A stretch of DNA of 64,000 bases from Trichaptum fuscoviolaceum (GCA_910574455.1 CAJSYZ010000011.1:2604001-2668000), one strand, 5' to 3'. Positions 13,001-26,779 are shown, counted from the first letter of the stretch. Numbers and translations: made by a program. Notes: generated by a model not told the origin, from the sequence alone.

Positions 13001-16000
13001 CGTCCCGAAAGAGCATAGGGGCCTATGCGACCGACGACCGACGATCGGTGACTAGACAAGACAATTGCAAAGCAAAGCGATAGAAATAGAGAGAAAGTAG
13101 CTACAGAAAAGAAGGGATCGGAGCCGGTCCACCGATAGATAATTATGAATGGGATCACACATTGTGCATTGCTCTAAACAGCTCTAACAGCTCTAATACT
13201 CTAGTTCTGTACTAACACCCATACCTGCCAGGATGGGTCGACCATCCCTTAGCAGCAGGTCTTCGTGTCCACTGCATCAAAGAAGGCCAAGCTTCGTCTA
13301 CCAGGGCTCTTGGTAGACCGTCGATAGCCCTGGGACGGGATGCGCAGGCCCACGCAGGGCCAACGCGTACGCGGCCAGTATACGCATCACTACATCCTCA
13401 CCAAACCAAGTCGCGGGTGGGCCGCCGGTGTCGCCACGCTCGTGATGCAGCAAGTAGCTTCGACTTCGATGGCCCGGGCGTGATTCAGAGTGAGCCCGAT
13501 TTTCCTTCCGAGCCGGCTACGGTGCGCCGCCCTGCCAGGCCTCGCAAAACTCTTGATGGGTTCTTGGGTTGAATTATGCCGCTAGGGCCTGAGGCAGCTG
13601 CGTGTCTGCCACCACCAGCTGCCAGAGTGATCTGATCCTGTCAGCTTAGTGTTCGGCGCTCGAAGATCAAGAACCCATGAACCCGTGAAGAGTTCGAAGC
13701 GCGTTTGCTTTCCCTGTTGAAGAAGCTCTGGATCACTGTTCAGGTTCAGGTTTGCAGGAGGGTGGGTTTGGGTTCCCCAGTTTGAGGCCATTGGAGTTGT
13801 GTCGTCGCTGTATGAGCACACGACACACGACACGACGCAGGACATTTGAGACAAGCACTTGGACTAGAATTTGACGCGAGATTGATATTTGAGAGGGGTG
13901 TTCTGCCACCAGGGATGATCAGCGATCAAATAATCAGAGATCGCCCTAAACAAGCTCAGGGCAGGCCTTCAATTTGAAGTCTAAACACGCATTAATCAAC
14001 GTCACGGTGAACCAGCTACACTCAAGAGTCAAGAGATCAGCGCATATAATTCCTATTGCACTCCTCGCCGAGCATACTCGAGGATCTGAGGCCCATCCGC
14101 CTCAAACCACCTACATGTATACATAACTGTACCTACCAAATCAATCTCAATCCGCTGCATTACGCCAGCTCTCCTCATACGGCACTAATTGCGACCTATG
14201 CACTGGCACACGATGCCCACCGCCATCGAAAGGAGAGCACAGGGCCTCTCCTCAGGAGGTTCGATCGATCGATTTGGGAGTGAGTTTGATACTGACACGA
14301 AAACGATATCGCTTGCCAGTGGCACAGTGCGCTGTTTTCGGTGCGACTACGAGTACAGTTCGCGCCCATTGTGGCACTGGTTATAGTGGTAACGGTCTGC
14401 TGCGGTGCGGCACCACACCGTATTAGTGTCCCTCCTTTTTACATACCCTTCTTCTCTGTTAGAAGGTTCACTTGAACCACGGATATCGGCTTGACTAACA
14501 TCGGCTTACGCAGTATGCATGTACTGGAAGCGCCCTCTCGCCGACTGCGCACCCGTTTGAAGAGGAGGCCGACTCACGGAAGCCGTGGCCGGACGGTCTG
14601 GAGAGCTTGGGGTTTTAAGACGACGCGCGGCCGCAGTACGCGATACGCGAACCCATATATCGACTATTAGAGTCCACTATATCGTCGCATAATTGATTCA
14701 ATGCGCCCAAGGAAGTGATCTTAGAGCACCCGAATTCCCCGGTCGCACCGGCATATGCATATCGGATATGTACAGTATACTGATGCGTACAGTGGGCCTC
14801 AGCCGACAACACCGCCCCCGCCGTCGCCATCCTTTCCATTCGCATCCAAACAACAAAAACCTACGCACATGCCGCATAGTACCTTGTCGCACTCTATGCC
14901 ACGCCACGCCATGTCACGATCAGGACAAAAGTCAAATTTCCAGCTGAAAAGCACTGATCTCTCAGGACCTCTCGAGTCAGATCTATCCAGAGTCCGAGTC
15001 CAAATCCCGGTCCCATCGGTATACAATATGATCATGATATAGAGTTGCTCCCTGACATCATTTATATACAGATTATATCAAGCTCAGTCACTATCCTGGG
15101 AATTCCCGTATACAACCTCGAAAAGGGACAAGCGATGTCAACATCAGCCTGAGGATCAAAAGATAGCGCAGATTGTTTTGATGGTTCGTGATTGCCAGGC
15201 ACCGAGGCGGCCTAGGGGGAGCCCGACCGACCCGATCTGTCCAACTTGAAGGCGGTAGCTACCTCGCACTATATGCGGACGACCCCGTCTGCAACGAGAT
15301 ACGGGTCGATAGCGACGAGGGCGACGGCTCTGGCCCGTCAGCAACGTTCGTCTTGATTCTTGTTGATACGACAATCAGATTAGACAGGCGCACCGCTACG
15401 GCTGCGTGAGGATCGCATGGGATGGCATAGCCGGAAACACAGATAGAGGTTCGGTAAGGGCATGGATATCCGGATGCTGTCGCAGGCTATGTGCGGTATG
15501 AGGATTGCGAGGACGACTCGATGATCGCGCAGCTCTCATTCATGCACGTGCATGTATGTATAACTAATGCCATGCATCTCAGGCTTCAGCTGCCCAGTAT
15601 GCGCATAGGCTTGGTATGATTTAATCAAACGCAGTCCGAATGATGAGGAATCCTGGTAGCGAGCCTCCCGGCGCCGCATATTTGGCCGCCGAACACCGTG
15701 CCACGAGGATCGCAGCAGCAACAAAGGACAGCGTTCAACATTTAAGCACTGTACCCGTCTTGATTACCGCCCATACTTCCGAGCCCGGGTGCACTATTTT
15801 TGTTACTACAGCGTATTAGCGGACCCGGTCGAGACCAATAGACCAATGTGCGCTGGCTGTGCTGCTGGTAGTGTTGATAGACGAACGCGATATAGCTGTA
15901 AGATATCCCTGCGGTGTTAGAAGCTTGTATGGGTGATGAAGGGAGATATGGGATCAGGAGCTTTGGAAGGACTTGTACACAGCAATCCGATAGCTTCGAC

Positions 16001-18600
16001 TGAGCTCTATCTGTGCATAAGCTCTCAGTAAGTCCATCGACCGCTGATCATCGGGTAAGTGAAACTTCATGACAAAAACAAAGCCAAGGCTTCCACCACA
16101 GCCCGCAGTGCATGGGTTTTCCTATACTTGTGTCGGTAGTGACATTGTCAGGTCAGCTGATAGTATGCGGTGTCCTTGTACAATATCAGAGTTTGCTCTG
16201 ATTCACGGAACATAGTTAGGAGAGGTAGAATCGATAGTAGGCATAAAGGTAGTACATGTACTATAAATAACAGAGGACCAGGAGACCTGAGCTACGAAGG
16301 CGACCCAGGCTTAAGCTCAAACTTAAACTCAGACTTTGACCTGCAGACTTCAAGTCTTCACATAAAAATCTTCATTGTCGCCTGTACCTTCTAGCCAGGG
16401 CAACCGTCTCGGGGTACATCGCCCATCGTTTAATCTTCTTAGTATGATCATAAGTCCGATCTACTCAAGCACCGTTGTCCCTCTTCTACCGCAAGACACA
16501 TCTTCCATGCACCGCTTTGCCACACGATTAATACTTTGCCACAAGTGCCGCACTTCCACCATACATGGCTGCTGGGCGGCGTTGTGGCAGAATGCTACAA
16601 GCGCCTTCGGAATCCACATCCGTAGCCCATTAATCAGAATCGTATACCATGCATGCGATTGCTTCCGATACAGCAATCAAAAGTCAGAGATCGAAGGCGA
16701 GTACTGAAGCAAGTAGAAGTAATCCACAGATCTTCAGTTTCGCATCCATTATGCTGAAACTTCGAACGCGGGCATGCGTGGCACGCTAGCATACGCTTTG
16801 ACACCGGCGAATGCGCACGTATTTTTAGGAGTAACGTTCAAGCCCCGTCTCGTATACCTTCCAGGGCGGGGAAGCGCCTTTTCATAGACAGCAGTGTGCC
16901 CAGATCCGACGGACGTGCCTATAGATACGCTCTGCGAAGTGGATGCGTGTGTACGCTCAGGCTGCTGGTACCTGATGGCCGATCAGCGTAATACGGAACG
17001 GACCGGCGGCTTTGGAGGATCGGGCGTCGATGTAGTGCAGAAGAGCGCGGAGGGCGTGCCCGGGCTGTTCCTGCAGGAGATGCATTCGTTAGATCCCCAA
17101 CGACGTCCGAGTCCGAGGATGACCGGGAGTCTGAATCTGCTCGGAAGACATGCATAATGAACTTTGAGCCTGCTACCTTCACAAGATTGATGCTTTCTCG
17201 TCGGATTTCGAAATCGTTTCGATGATGTCGGGCCGGATAGTGTGTTGTGCAATAGCACTAGAGGCACGCATCGGAGGCGAGCCCTCGGAAGTTATCCATG
17301 CATAACGTTCGGGGATGTCTGCTTTAATGAATGAGCCCGAGGAGCCGTGATGTCCGGACGCTACGATGACACTCGATCGAAACACCGAGTAGGGAATCTA
17401 AGCTGCAATAAAGTATAAGACAATGCCAGTCTTGCTCAATCAGCCCGGAGCTACCTTGATAGAAGATTGAAGTAGTCAGAGATCTTTTCACAGAGCATGC
17501 TAGAGCGACCATGGACTGTGCTACATGAGAGGGAGGCTATGGGAGACCGTCGGCCGGACCTCGTCCAGGTCGCTTCCAGGCCTCGCGCACGAATATGAGT
17601 GGGATGGATCTGCGTAGAGTCTGGACGTTAATCCTCCAAATGAAAAGAGGAGTGTTTGCCGTCGGAGCTGCACAGCGTCCAAGCGCCAATTAGCGCCCCC
17701 GAGATCTTTTTTGAGTGGTGTTGCCCTCGGCCGGTTCCTCGGCCGGACGCCACGAACCTGTGCTCGGGTCTCTCCGCCAAGGCTCGCGCTCGAGCTCAAG
17801 GTCACTATCATCCGACTTTGCACTTAGTGCGTGCATGCCACTCACGCTATGACCTTCATTTGATTCAACGGTGGCCCGAGCAGCCTTGAGGTCGACAATT
17901 GCGGAGGCCAGCACGCCACGTTGGTTGCCTACTACATGTACAATAGAGATTTAGTCAATCATAAGCCATGGACCATACCAGGGCATGCTCGCTCTCTTGC
18001 TCGCACACGTCACGAAACCGAGCTGAAATTCCATGCTATGCATGTCACCTCTCGAACACACAACCCGCCGATTTTGTCATGTAAGAATGGTATTTGCATC
18101 CTGCGGATATTTTCCTATCCCGACGGGTAAAAACGATCCTGGAGTCATTCGATCTCCATACGGAATCTAAATCTGAATCTGATACAGCAAGAGCGATGCG
18201 TCGTCAGTCTTCTTCAGGTTTCAGTTCATATGATTCATATTGACTCGCCGCGTATGAGCAATATGGGAGGTAAATGAAAACTACAGTATATACGAAAGAC
18301 AAGCGAGGACTTGACATTTTCAACTCCCGACGCCAGAACTTGAAAAGGCAATTCAGGGCTCAAGCCTGAGTCAGAATTAGTCAGGCTTGTTTTGCCTTGA
18401 TCTTTGTCTATCTCGTCCTCGACCGATTATTTTTTATTTTCCTGGCTGCTTCCACCTACGCAACGAAGGCTCGAGCCTCTTCTCTGTACAACAATTGCGG
18501 GAAGTGTCTGAAGGCTCAATTCGCTTCCGCGGATGTCTCTGAATTATTAACATAACTCAATTGTCTGCTTGTGGCTCTGTGATCGAAGTTCAAGTTACGG
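10026..18600. other. Gene-poor stretch upstream of the cyclin gene
   Basis: No gene is supported over these 8.6 kb. Open frames are short, often overlap on opposite strands and show no domain. Minor structures are an (AG)n run at 12000-12016 and a perfect 8-bp-stem hairpin (GTCTACCA / TGGTAGAC) at 13296-13318. The proximal 1-2 kb may be an extended cyclin promoter. The rest could contain non-coding RNA or decayed repeats that I cannot recognise. Confidence 0.5.
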
Positions 18601-21600
18601 GTAATGCAATGGTCAATGGTCTAAGGCCTATCCACTGATCGGTGTTAGAGACAGACATATTGGCATTTTGCTTCCGCGAAGGCCCTGGCAATTTCTGCAT
18701 GTCTCATATGGGCATTGGCCACCGACCCTTCCGACACGCATAGGCCTACACCACACACCACGCACGAAATTTCTGACAAAAGAAGCATTTCTTATTTTTT
18801 TTTCGAAATTTCTGTGCCTGGGCCTTCTTGCGCCACGAAGCGGACGGGACTCAAGCCCCACTTCGATCACAGCAACCGTAGGAAGTGTCGGCCTCACCGC
18901 TCGGAGGATTTTGTCTGACGACGGGCGGCACTGCCACCACCCCCGCTCCGTACGTCGGGCCTTACCCCTTTCGGTCACTCACTAGCCCAACCACAGGCCA
19001 CCACCGAATGGATTATTCTTGCGGCTCCTTTCCGCTGAATGTTTTCTTGTCTCCCTATTCGCTCGACAGCGACTGCGCATTTTTTTGTGCTTGGGTCTCT
19101 GACTGTGAATGACTAGTACTGTCTCTGAGTCGCACAGGAGAGTCGGAGGCTGGGCCCATCTCCCCGCGAGCGTTTGCCACCACCGGTTTAGCCTGAAGAG
19201 ATTGCAGCCCTTGGGCCTCGATGTCGGGTGAATCACACACTTGGTCCGCCGTTTTCTTCGATACTGTCAAGAGTGGCTGTATAGTTTCAAGTTCATGGTC
19301 CGAGTCCTGGTCCGAGAGCCCAAGTCGAGTCAATCGGTCTCAGATGAAGCACTACATGCCACCACCATCCACTTCATCCACCATCCATTCTTCAGGAAAC
19401 CTGTGCTTGCTTCTTTCTCCGAATGGCCGACGTGAAAACGCGTCCAATTGTTATTTTTGGGAAAGACTTACGCGTCTTGGCCTCTGGTGATTCGAGTTGA
19501 ATCATTTTCTGTTCGTCAGCGACAAGATGGCCTGCTGCGGAGGGCTGTGAGGCTTGTCGCGTCCATATCGTCCACAGAGAACAAAGTTTTGCAGCTGCAG
19601 GCTCTCAATTGGCTCATTGGAATAACTCGGCATGGCACAAGCAAGGTCCACCCAAGAGAAAGTCATCTCCAATCAGCGTTGTGGTTCTTTAACATCCCCC
19701 CTTTCGTGGTTTCCCCCTCTTTGATCACTATGCTCTTCGTTATGATCACTGTGCATTGTGGCTCGTTGCATTGCCTTTTGTCCTTGGTCATGAAGAACTT
19801 GGCTGTCCTCGATTCATCTCAACTTTCTATCATTTAGGCTAATCACAACGTGGGGGCCAGGTTTAGGGAGAAACACATCACTTAGCAACAGAGTAACAGC
19901 CACATGGTCTAAGACTAGTGCTCGTATACGTTCCGTCCTAAAGCTAGCATGTACCAGTGATGCGCAGTAGGCCCAGTAATCATGACTTCCGTCCTCTCGC
20001 ATCTTCCAAGGCTGATAGAAGCTCAACGGAAAGGGGGAACGCCAAGCGTTTGATTCTTCTACTGCACTGCAGTACAGTGCTTTGCGTTCTTCAGTACCCC
20101 ACGCTAACATTTCCTCGTCCTCTAGAATGCCCTGCCGGACTTGATAGTCCAGACTGCTGCGCAACTCTGCCGATCCTTGGGGTTTAAAGCCACGTGACTC
20201 AAGGCTATGTTAACTTCTACTTTGCCGTCAAGCAGAAAATCAAGGCTCGAACCTTACGTCCTTACTAACGCACTATGCATGCGATATGCAGAGTCCTGCG
20301 CTTCAATTACTGGCGGCCTTCTGTTCCCCCGTGGAAGCTCGCTTATATGCGGCGCGAGTAGGATTGAATATCAAACTCAAATATCGCTCCTTCAATGCTG
20401 TCAATACTGGGGACATCGAGGCTTATTACAGCATTTACTTCACGATAAACTGAGATGCCGGTCGATCCTGCAAGAAATCTTATTGATTGAAGAGATTCGT
20501 TTCAAAAAGATCTTCGATCCTACCTCAATAATCATTCAGTGGTATCTTCCCTTTCAGATAGTTGCAAGATTACTTGGCAATGGGTACGCAAGTCCTCTTA
20601 TACATGCTCCAGATGTTTGCTAATAGTTCTATAGATCATGGCCGGGGTTTTTCCTGGTACATTTGAAAAAGCGTTCCAGCGACATCGGAAAGACGAATAA
20701 GCAGGACATGAGCAGTCATCTTGGGATCTCTGGGATATAAAAGCGCTTTGCAATGTATCAAGGCAGCCTGTTACATGGAAGCGTTTTCAGTTTCACAGCT
20801 TTGGTCTGAAACTTAGCTATGAATGCGGATGGCAAGGCGTTTAAAGCGGTACATAATTGTCACTTGCTTACAAACTCAATCAGCGCCTGCTTGAACGTTT
20901 TGTTGGCTGTCTCAGGTCCGTGTACTTCGTTCCCAAGACTCGATGAATCATTCCTGAAACCCACACAGACATAACCAGGTTCACGTTATTCACCGACAGG
21001 GTCGGCGTAGAATTCGGAATGCTCTCAATGTTCTTTGATGACTCTCGGATTTCAATTCGGAGACGCTCGATCCCTTCGCCTTGCATGCTTCTCATCATCA
21101 TACTTTATCTGACAAGTAGTGGATTAAGAGAAGACGTACGCTACTCTGGTTCCTTAGGCTAGTCCCTCTTCTAAGTCACTTCATGCGATTTATTTCCGCT
21201 TCTATCATCGCTCAATAGACGGTGTTGATCGAGTGGGCCATGCATTCGTATTACGGATGTAGAACGGATCATGTTGCCAACTTCTTCGTTCCTCGCAGTC
21301 TTTTGTGAAAGCCGCATTCTTGCAAAATGCAATTATAATTTGACACCGTCATCCGCGCACAACTGAAAATGCGCCGATGAGCCCGCACTTCCGTGCTGTA
21401 TACTGCGGCCGCTCGCTCGTCGAGAGCTACAAGTTCATATGTATAGACGAAATCAGACGCTGTACTTGTTACCTCACCATCACTGGCGCGTTATCTTCTT
21501 CGTTATGCCAGTGTTCGCATTCAAAATCCGCAAACCCCGTCTATTCGTGCAGGACCGCGGTAACCCACCCATTCTCCTCGGTGAACTCTGAATTGTTCAT

Positions 21601-22689
21601 TCGACTGAATGTGATTCTATCGAGGACAGCCTCATCAGTGATGAGATGAGATAACCTTCGAACGTTTCCAAGACGCACCACCCACCCATCTTGGAATGCG
21701 TCATCGGAGACCCGCAGGAATTCCGGGTCGTGAATAATATGATCAAAGCGACATCAGCTCCAGGTGCGTAGAACAGCCGCCAATACAGACATATAGAGTA
21801 CACGCACGCCATTGAGTGAACTGCGGAATGCTTAATCCCACGAGGCTCCATTGGTCCACGGAATAATCTGGTACTATGCTCGCCGTGAGATGAGCGTCTT
21901 CGCATGGGTAATATCATGATCTTGAAGGCGGTTGCAAGCCCTGCTCTGTGATAACCAAGCTTGGGAAGCCACGAACGTTCTCATCTCGATACTCGACATT
22001 TAGATGACCCTTAGCAGTGTGCGACAGACGTAAGACACCGGCACGAGGTGAGCTTGTTCGAGCAAGTCTCGTTGGCAGTGCAAGCCAGGCGAACTTGATT
22101 TGAAGAACTTTCTGGCCAGTCCAGTCGCGACTTGGGGTAATAAAACAGGCACAATGGGCACGGATCAAATGAAGTCCACATTATGTCTATGATTGGCCTA
22201 GTCAAGCAAAGGCAGTAGTAAACTGCCGGTGGGTGAATAATAGAGCATGCACAGGCTCCTTCAAGTTTTTTGAATCATTGTTCATGACGTCATGGGGAGC
22301 TTGAAGACCGATTGCTTTCAGAAACAGTGAAGAGGACGCCCATCTGGGAAACTGATAGCGATATCAAGCACTTCGCTAGGACAGGGGGTAGTATGTACAT
22401 ATCTTAGTTTGTTTGCCGCAGGCACAGAAGGTCACGGGGAAAGCATTCGACGTCAGAAAGGAGCGAGAGGCGGCACAACAGTTTCGATAACAGCTGGAGC
22501 ATTCGTGTTGCGGTGCTTAGACGAAGCGTGCATCAGCAACTGATCAAATGTGCTACGTTCAGGAGTCTTCTGGAATAACGGGGAAAAGGATTCAAAGTAG
22601 CCAGCACTGGGTGGAGATGAGAAGTGACGCATGTAGAAAAAGATAAAACCGCTCACTGACGTAGTCCATTCACCCACCACCACCGAAAT
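18601..22689. other. Weak coding signals only
   Basis: Several moderately protein-like fragments occur but none joins into a gene. They are a hydrophilic minus-strand frame ending near 19055, a plus-strand frame at 20207-20623 (138 residues, no domain seen), minus-strand pieces between 21540 and 22170, and a minus-strand frame at 22453-22683 whose last ~60 residues look protein-like. These may be remnants of genes or transposons. I do not assign a function to any of them. Confidence 0.35.
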
Positions 22690-23965
22690 CTATCCTTGAA
22701 GGAAAGAAGGGGGTAGGAACATGTCATCGATCAGTTGCGGGTTGCGAATGAGCCACTCGGAGAGAGGGGAGGATAGTGTTTTGAAAACAGGATGGTGGGG
22801 CATATAGATACCAGCGGTAGAATGATCATAGAAGGTCATAATGATCTACGTGGACATTTTCTAGTAGCATCCAAATCGTCGCCAGCTATTTATTTCACTT
22901 CAGAGATGCAATTAAAGCGTGAAGTTTCGGAAGTCAGGAAAGCACCAGGATGTTGGGCCTTCAGAGCAAAGCCACACCCAGCTGAGCTTCTGGAAGTATT
23001 GTGGGAGGTTTTGTCAAAGAGTAGTCTCAAAAAAAGCGAACGGGTAGTGAACTTAGGGCAGCAGGCGTCGGGACTCGGCTCTATGTTAGACGCACAGTAG
23101 TCGCCTACCTGCCCTTCGCTAAACCTAGATTAAAGTGAGAGAAGTTAAGACTATGTAAATCAGAATTGATCTATGGTACAAACCTTCATATCACTGTACA
23201 TTTCGAGACTTGTATGTGTTTTTCATTCTGAAATCGGATCAAGGCAATATTATTGTAAGACGCAAGCGTGCTTCACGGTTGTTGTCCTATTCAAACTCAT
23301 ACCAATTGGAAGAGATCGACTGTGATATCAAGCCCGACTCCATGCTGGTCGTGAAGTTATCTGCGTGAAGTCAGATTACACGTGCACCCAAAAGAAACGA
23401 GGAATGAGTATGAGGAGACGATGAAGAAGCTTGGATGTAGTGAGACAACTAGCCTTTCAGAAGGTACAATTTCATTTGCACCTATCAGAGTACCCATATC
23501 TTGAATTTGGAACTCCTTTGTCAACAGTATACCAGGCAATTCAGGAAGAATGTAATTTTCTGGGTCGCTCGTGACACGTGGAGGTTCCCTGCGATGAAAA
23601 TTTTCGACCCGTGTAATGAACATATTATTTTCACCTATTCATATGGCCACATTTTGTAGGATACACAGAACAATAGAATGGCCTAAGTCGTCCGTAAAGC
23701 GCTGTATGCCAATAGAAAGATCTTGAGACATAGACGAGTTGAAGAGCGAAGATCGTGAACGATATTCGAGTAATAGGCCGGAAAACGAAGGTAAAGCCCA
23801 GACTTCACTCACCCAATTTTGCTGAGAAACGCATATAGAATACGATGTATTCCGAACGCTGATTCATCTTCCTAGCGAGATTATGGTGGACAAAGGGTGT
23901 CGCCCTCTGCAAGCATGATAAAAGTTGATGCACTAGCGCTAATTTTATGAAATGTTCATACCCAA
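22690..23965 (-). CDS. Unrecognised multi-exon gene, model incomplete
   Basis: Several exon-like blocks on the minus strand read in protein-like sequence just downstream of BUB3, on the same strand. They lie near 23965-23790, 23735-23650, 23625-23360, 23130-22905 and 22844-22690. The last junction is clean: an intron with donor GTGAAA and acceptor CACGTAG joins in phase 0, and the frame then runs to a TAG at 22690-22692. The third block holds the segment RVTSDPENYILPELPG. I could not find junctions for the middle exons without very short or non-canonical introns, so the exact model is unknown. I recognise no family. It may be an ordinary fungal hypothetical protein or a decaying gene. Confidence 0.4.
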
Positions 23966-24027
23966 ACAAATGACAATATGATACATAAGTACAGAGGAAT
24001 GGATCACGGGCCCTTCCAGTCTTTCGG

Positions 24028-25437
24028 CTACACGAAGCTCGCAGAAGTTAGTATAATGTGCATTACATAAGAATTAACAGGAGAATGGCTCGCCTTCAAC
24101 TCCGGTCCTACTTCACGAATGAACACACTCGGGCGTTCTGCGTGCTTAGCGCCCTCCGCGCCCTCATCCCAATTATAACTGACACCAATCGCGAGTTTCG
24201 TACCATCACAGTTGAATGAGACAGATGGGACGGCGGAATGGAACTTGGTGAATTGACGCAGCCGTTTCTTGGACTTGTGGTCCCAAACGGAGACCGTGCC
24301 GTCTGAGCCAGCGGATGCAAACGTGTTGTATCTATTAGTTATAGTAGCAGATGAGGAACGGAATCAGGATGAGGCTAATGAAAAAGAAACGTACATGGGG
24401 TGGAAGTCGAGAGCATTGACGGGCCATACTTGATCCTCGCCATTTGCAGACACGCGATGGCACTTGTAAGCATATTTTTGTTCCTGGACTTCAGGCTTTG
24501 GGTCGAAGTATTCAACCGCTATTCGCCCCTCCACTGACGCAGTCGCATACCCTGTGTACGTGATTCCAAGTTCGACTTGACGATCAGTTGTAGCCAGCTC
24601 AGAACTCACCTTGGCCATCAACCATACATGCCAACGCCCTCGTCAAAAACTTCAAACTACTTTCGCGCTCTTGTGCGGGCATGTCCATCTTCCGAATATC
24701 GTATATATGGAAGAGGCGACTTGCCATTGCGACAACGAGTAGGTTACCCGTCGTGTCCATGTTGTAGACTCGCTCGGGCAGGTTATGTGATAGCTGCTGA
24801 GCATTTGCCGCGCGGGGATCCCATAAACGAAGAGTACGGTCCCAGGATCCTGTTATTAGGACATCTGAAGGAAACAGGTAAAAATGTAAATGGGATGCAC
24901 AAAGAAGAGGAGGCACGCGTACTGGAGTCTTTAGCATATGTTACTCGCGATACAGGCTCAGCGTGTTGTCCAAAGTGGCGAGATGTCTCTGATTCAAGGT
25001 CGAATCTAGTAAACTTGTAGCATTAGCATCATTAAAGAGAAAATATCTGCAGACATACTCTCTAACGAGCGTGTCCAAGCCTCCACTGTATCCACGTCTT
25101 CCGTCTGGCGAGAAGCAACAGTCCAGAACAGCTGCCCGATGATCAAATTTACAACGTTGTTCGTTCGCCTTCGTGTCGTAGAATCGGACAGTCTATGGAT
25201 TCGGTCCGGTCGTGTCAAAACATTAGCATGGGCGAGCTGTGAAGAAAGGTATTTGGCATACCGTATCCCATGATGAGACCAGCAGGTGCGAAGGGTTATT
25301 TGGCGAGAACTTTACGGTCGAGATACCGTCGAATGGAGGAGATTGCAACTCGAATTGCGACTCTATTGTGTTTCTTATTAACGATGTAAGGAAGCGCCCG
25401 GACGGATTCAGAGCCAACCTTTGCCTTTCTCCGCCAT
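24028..25437 (-). CDS. BUB3: Mitotic checkpoint protein Bub3 (WD40 propeller)
   Basis: Seven exons (25437-25419, 25362-25262, 25192-25059, 25005-24923, 24864-24610, 24551-24395, 24331-24028) join with consistent phases into a 350-residue protein. It is a WD40 beta-propeller with Bub3-specific stretches: FELQSPPFDGISTVKFSP near the N-terminus, SWDRTLRLWDPR, the central GYATASVEGRIAVEYFDP, FHPIYNTFASAGSDGTVSVWD and FNCDGTKLAIGVSYNW. Bub3 binds phosphorylated KNL1 MELT repeats at kinetochores and recruits Bub1 and BubR1/Mad3 for the spindle checkpoint. The first exon is only 19 nt with a weak GTTGGC donor, so the first six residues are the least certain part. The C-terminal ~17 residues before the stop are not typical and could reflect an undetected last intron. 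The upstream gene, a reductase, is divergent. Confidence 0.93.
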
Positions 25438-25745
25438 GTCGTTACAGCAAGAGTAGTTTGTGTATTGAGAAGCCCAACCGAATCTCAGAAACTAAACAGA
25501 AATTTTGGAGGTCAATTGAGGTTCGCGGTCACGGTGAACGGCTCATCTCACTTCAAGTTAAAGTTGAGCTGAGGGCGGGAGTCACGTGACTGTTTACATT
25601 AAAAACAACAATGGAAAAGAAAACATACAAGTATGTAGGCAAGCATGAGATTGTTAAGAAGAGAAAAAGTTCAGAAGAGTACATCGACGCAATTATTTCG
25701 AATCTCTTCACAAAGCGAGCTTGGCCGTACTTTACGTACAACTCA

Positions 25746-26743
25746 AAACATAGGTAGCTGTCTGAAGTGAAGACAGGGCGTGTGAAGCTGTGTCCCTTCT
25801 TTAGAATGCTGTTATTGCGCGTGACAGGTATTCGAGCCAGATTAGGTGTTTAATAGTTAAAAAGGTAACCCGTGAGAAATAAAGTCAGTCTGGCTTTGTT
25901 TAAGGGAAACAGCTGTCTGAAACAGCCACTTGAGCCAGCCTTTCTGTGCTGCAGCAACACAGCTTTGTCACACAGTTTATCTGTCTACTTTGATGTCAGA
26001 AAGGCTGTCTTAATGGGCTGTCACACGCTGTGTCAGCCGAACTGTCTCATTGTAAGTCAGACACACGTGACAGCATAACTGTCTTCTTTGACTGACTTGC
26101 ATTCAGACACCTGTGTTAGTCACTTCAGCTGACTTTATTAGAAACAACAAGGCTACCTTTACTGCCTGTCTTTCTTACAGATAGTCTGTCCAGACAGCCC
26201 AGCTGTTTCAATTGTTAAGAGTGGGCTATCGAGTGGAGTACTGAACGGGACAATAAGCAGGCTACTGCTGTCTGAAAGTAAAACAGCTGGGCTGTCTGGA
26301 CAGACTATCTGTAAGAAAGACAGGCAGTAAAGGTAGCCTTGTTGTTTCTAATAAAGTCAGCTGAAGTGACTAACACAGGTGTCTGAATGCGAGTCAGTCA
26401 AAGAAGACAGTTATGCTGTCACGTGTGTCTGACTTACAATGAGACAGTTCGGCTGACACAGCGTGTGACAGCCCATTAAGACAGCCTTTCTGACATCAAA
26501 GTAGACAGATAAACTGTGTGACAAAGCTGTGTTGCTGCAGCACAGAAAGGCTGGCTCAAGTGGCTGTTTCAGACAGCTGTTTCCCTTAAACAAAGCCAGA
26601 CTGACTTTATTTCTCACGGGTTACCTTTTTAACTATTAAACACCTAATCTGGCTCGAATACCTGTCACGCGCAATAACAGCGTTCTAAAGAAGGGACACA
26701 GCTTCACACGCCCTGTCTTCACTTCAGACAGCTACCTATGTTT
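25746..26743. repeat. 1-kb near-perfect palindrome (fold-back element)
   Basis: Two 463-bp arms (25746-26208 and 26281-26743) are reverse complements with only two mismatches noticed by eye (near 25806 and 26100 in the left arm). They flank a 72-bp spacer. The arms are packed with the short words CTGTC/GACAG, CAGCTG and TCAG. The repeat fills the divergent intergenic region between BUB3 and the reductase gene and ends 29 bp before a TATA-like box. I see no clear flanking duplication, so its transposition class is unknown. Open frames inside it are mirror copies of each other and are not genes. A transcript through it would fold into one long hairpin. Confidence 0.93.
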
Positions 26744-26771
26744 GCCGTGGTATGTTCAGAGTTGCTGTTGC

Positions 26772-26779
26772 TATAAATA
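26772..26779 (+). promoter_or_regulatory. TATA-like box of the reductase gene
   Basis: The sequence TATAAATA lies 139 bases upstream of the reductase ATG and just outside the right arm of the palindrome. The position suits a fungal core promoter with a short 5' leader. This is a motif call only. Confidence 0.45.

Noticed and set aside
13296..13318. Hairpin GTCTACCA/TGGTAGAC as a terminator or attachment site
   Set aside because: A single 8-bp stem with no neighbouring gene or repeat copy. It is reported only as a minor structure.
25872..26617. Two identical 68-residue open frames in opposite directions
   Set aside because: They are mirror images created by the palindrome arms, not genes.
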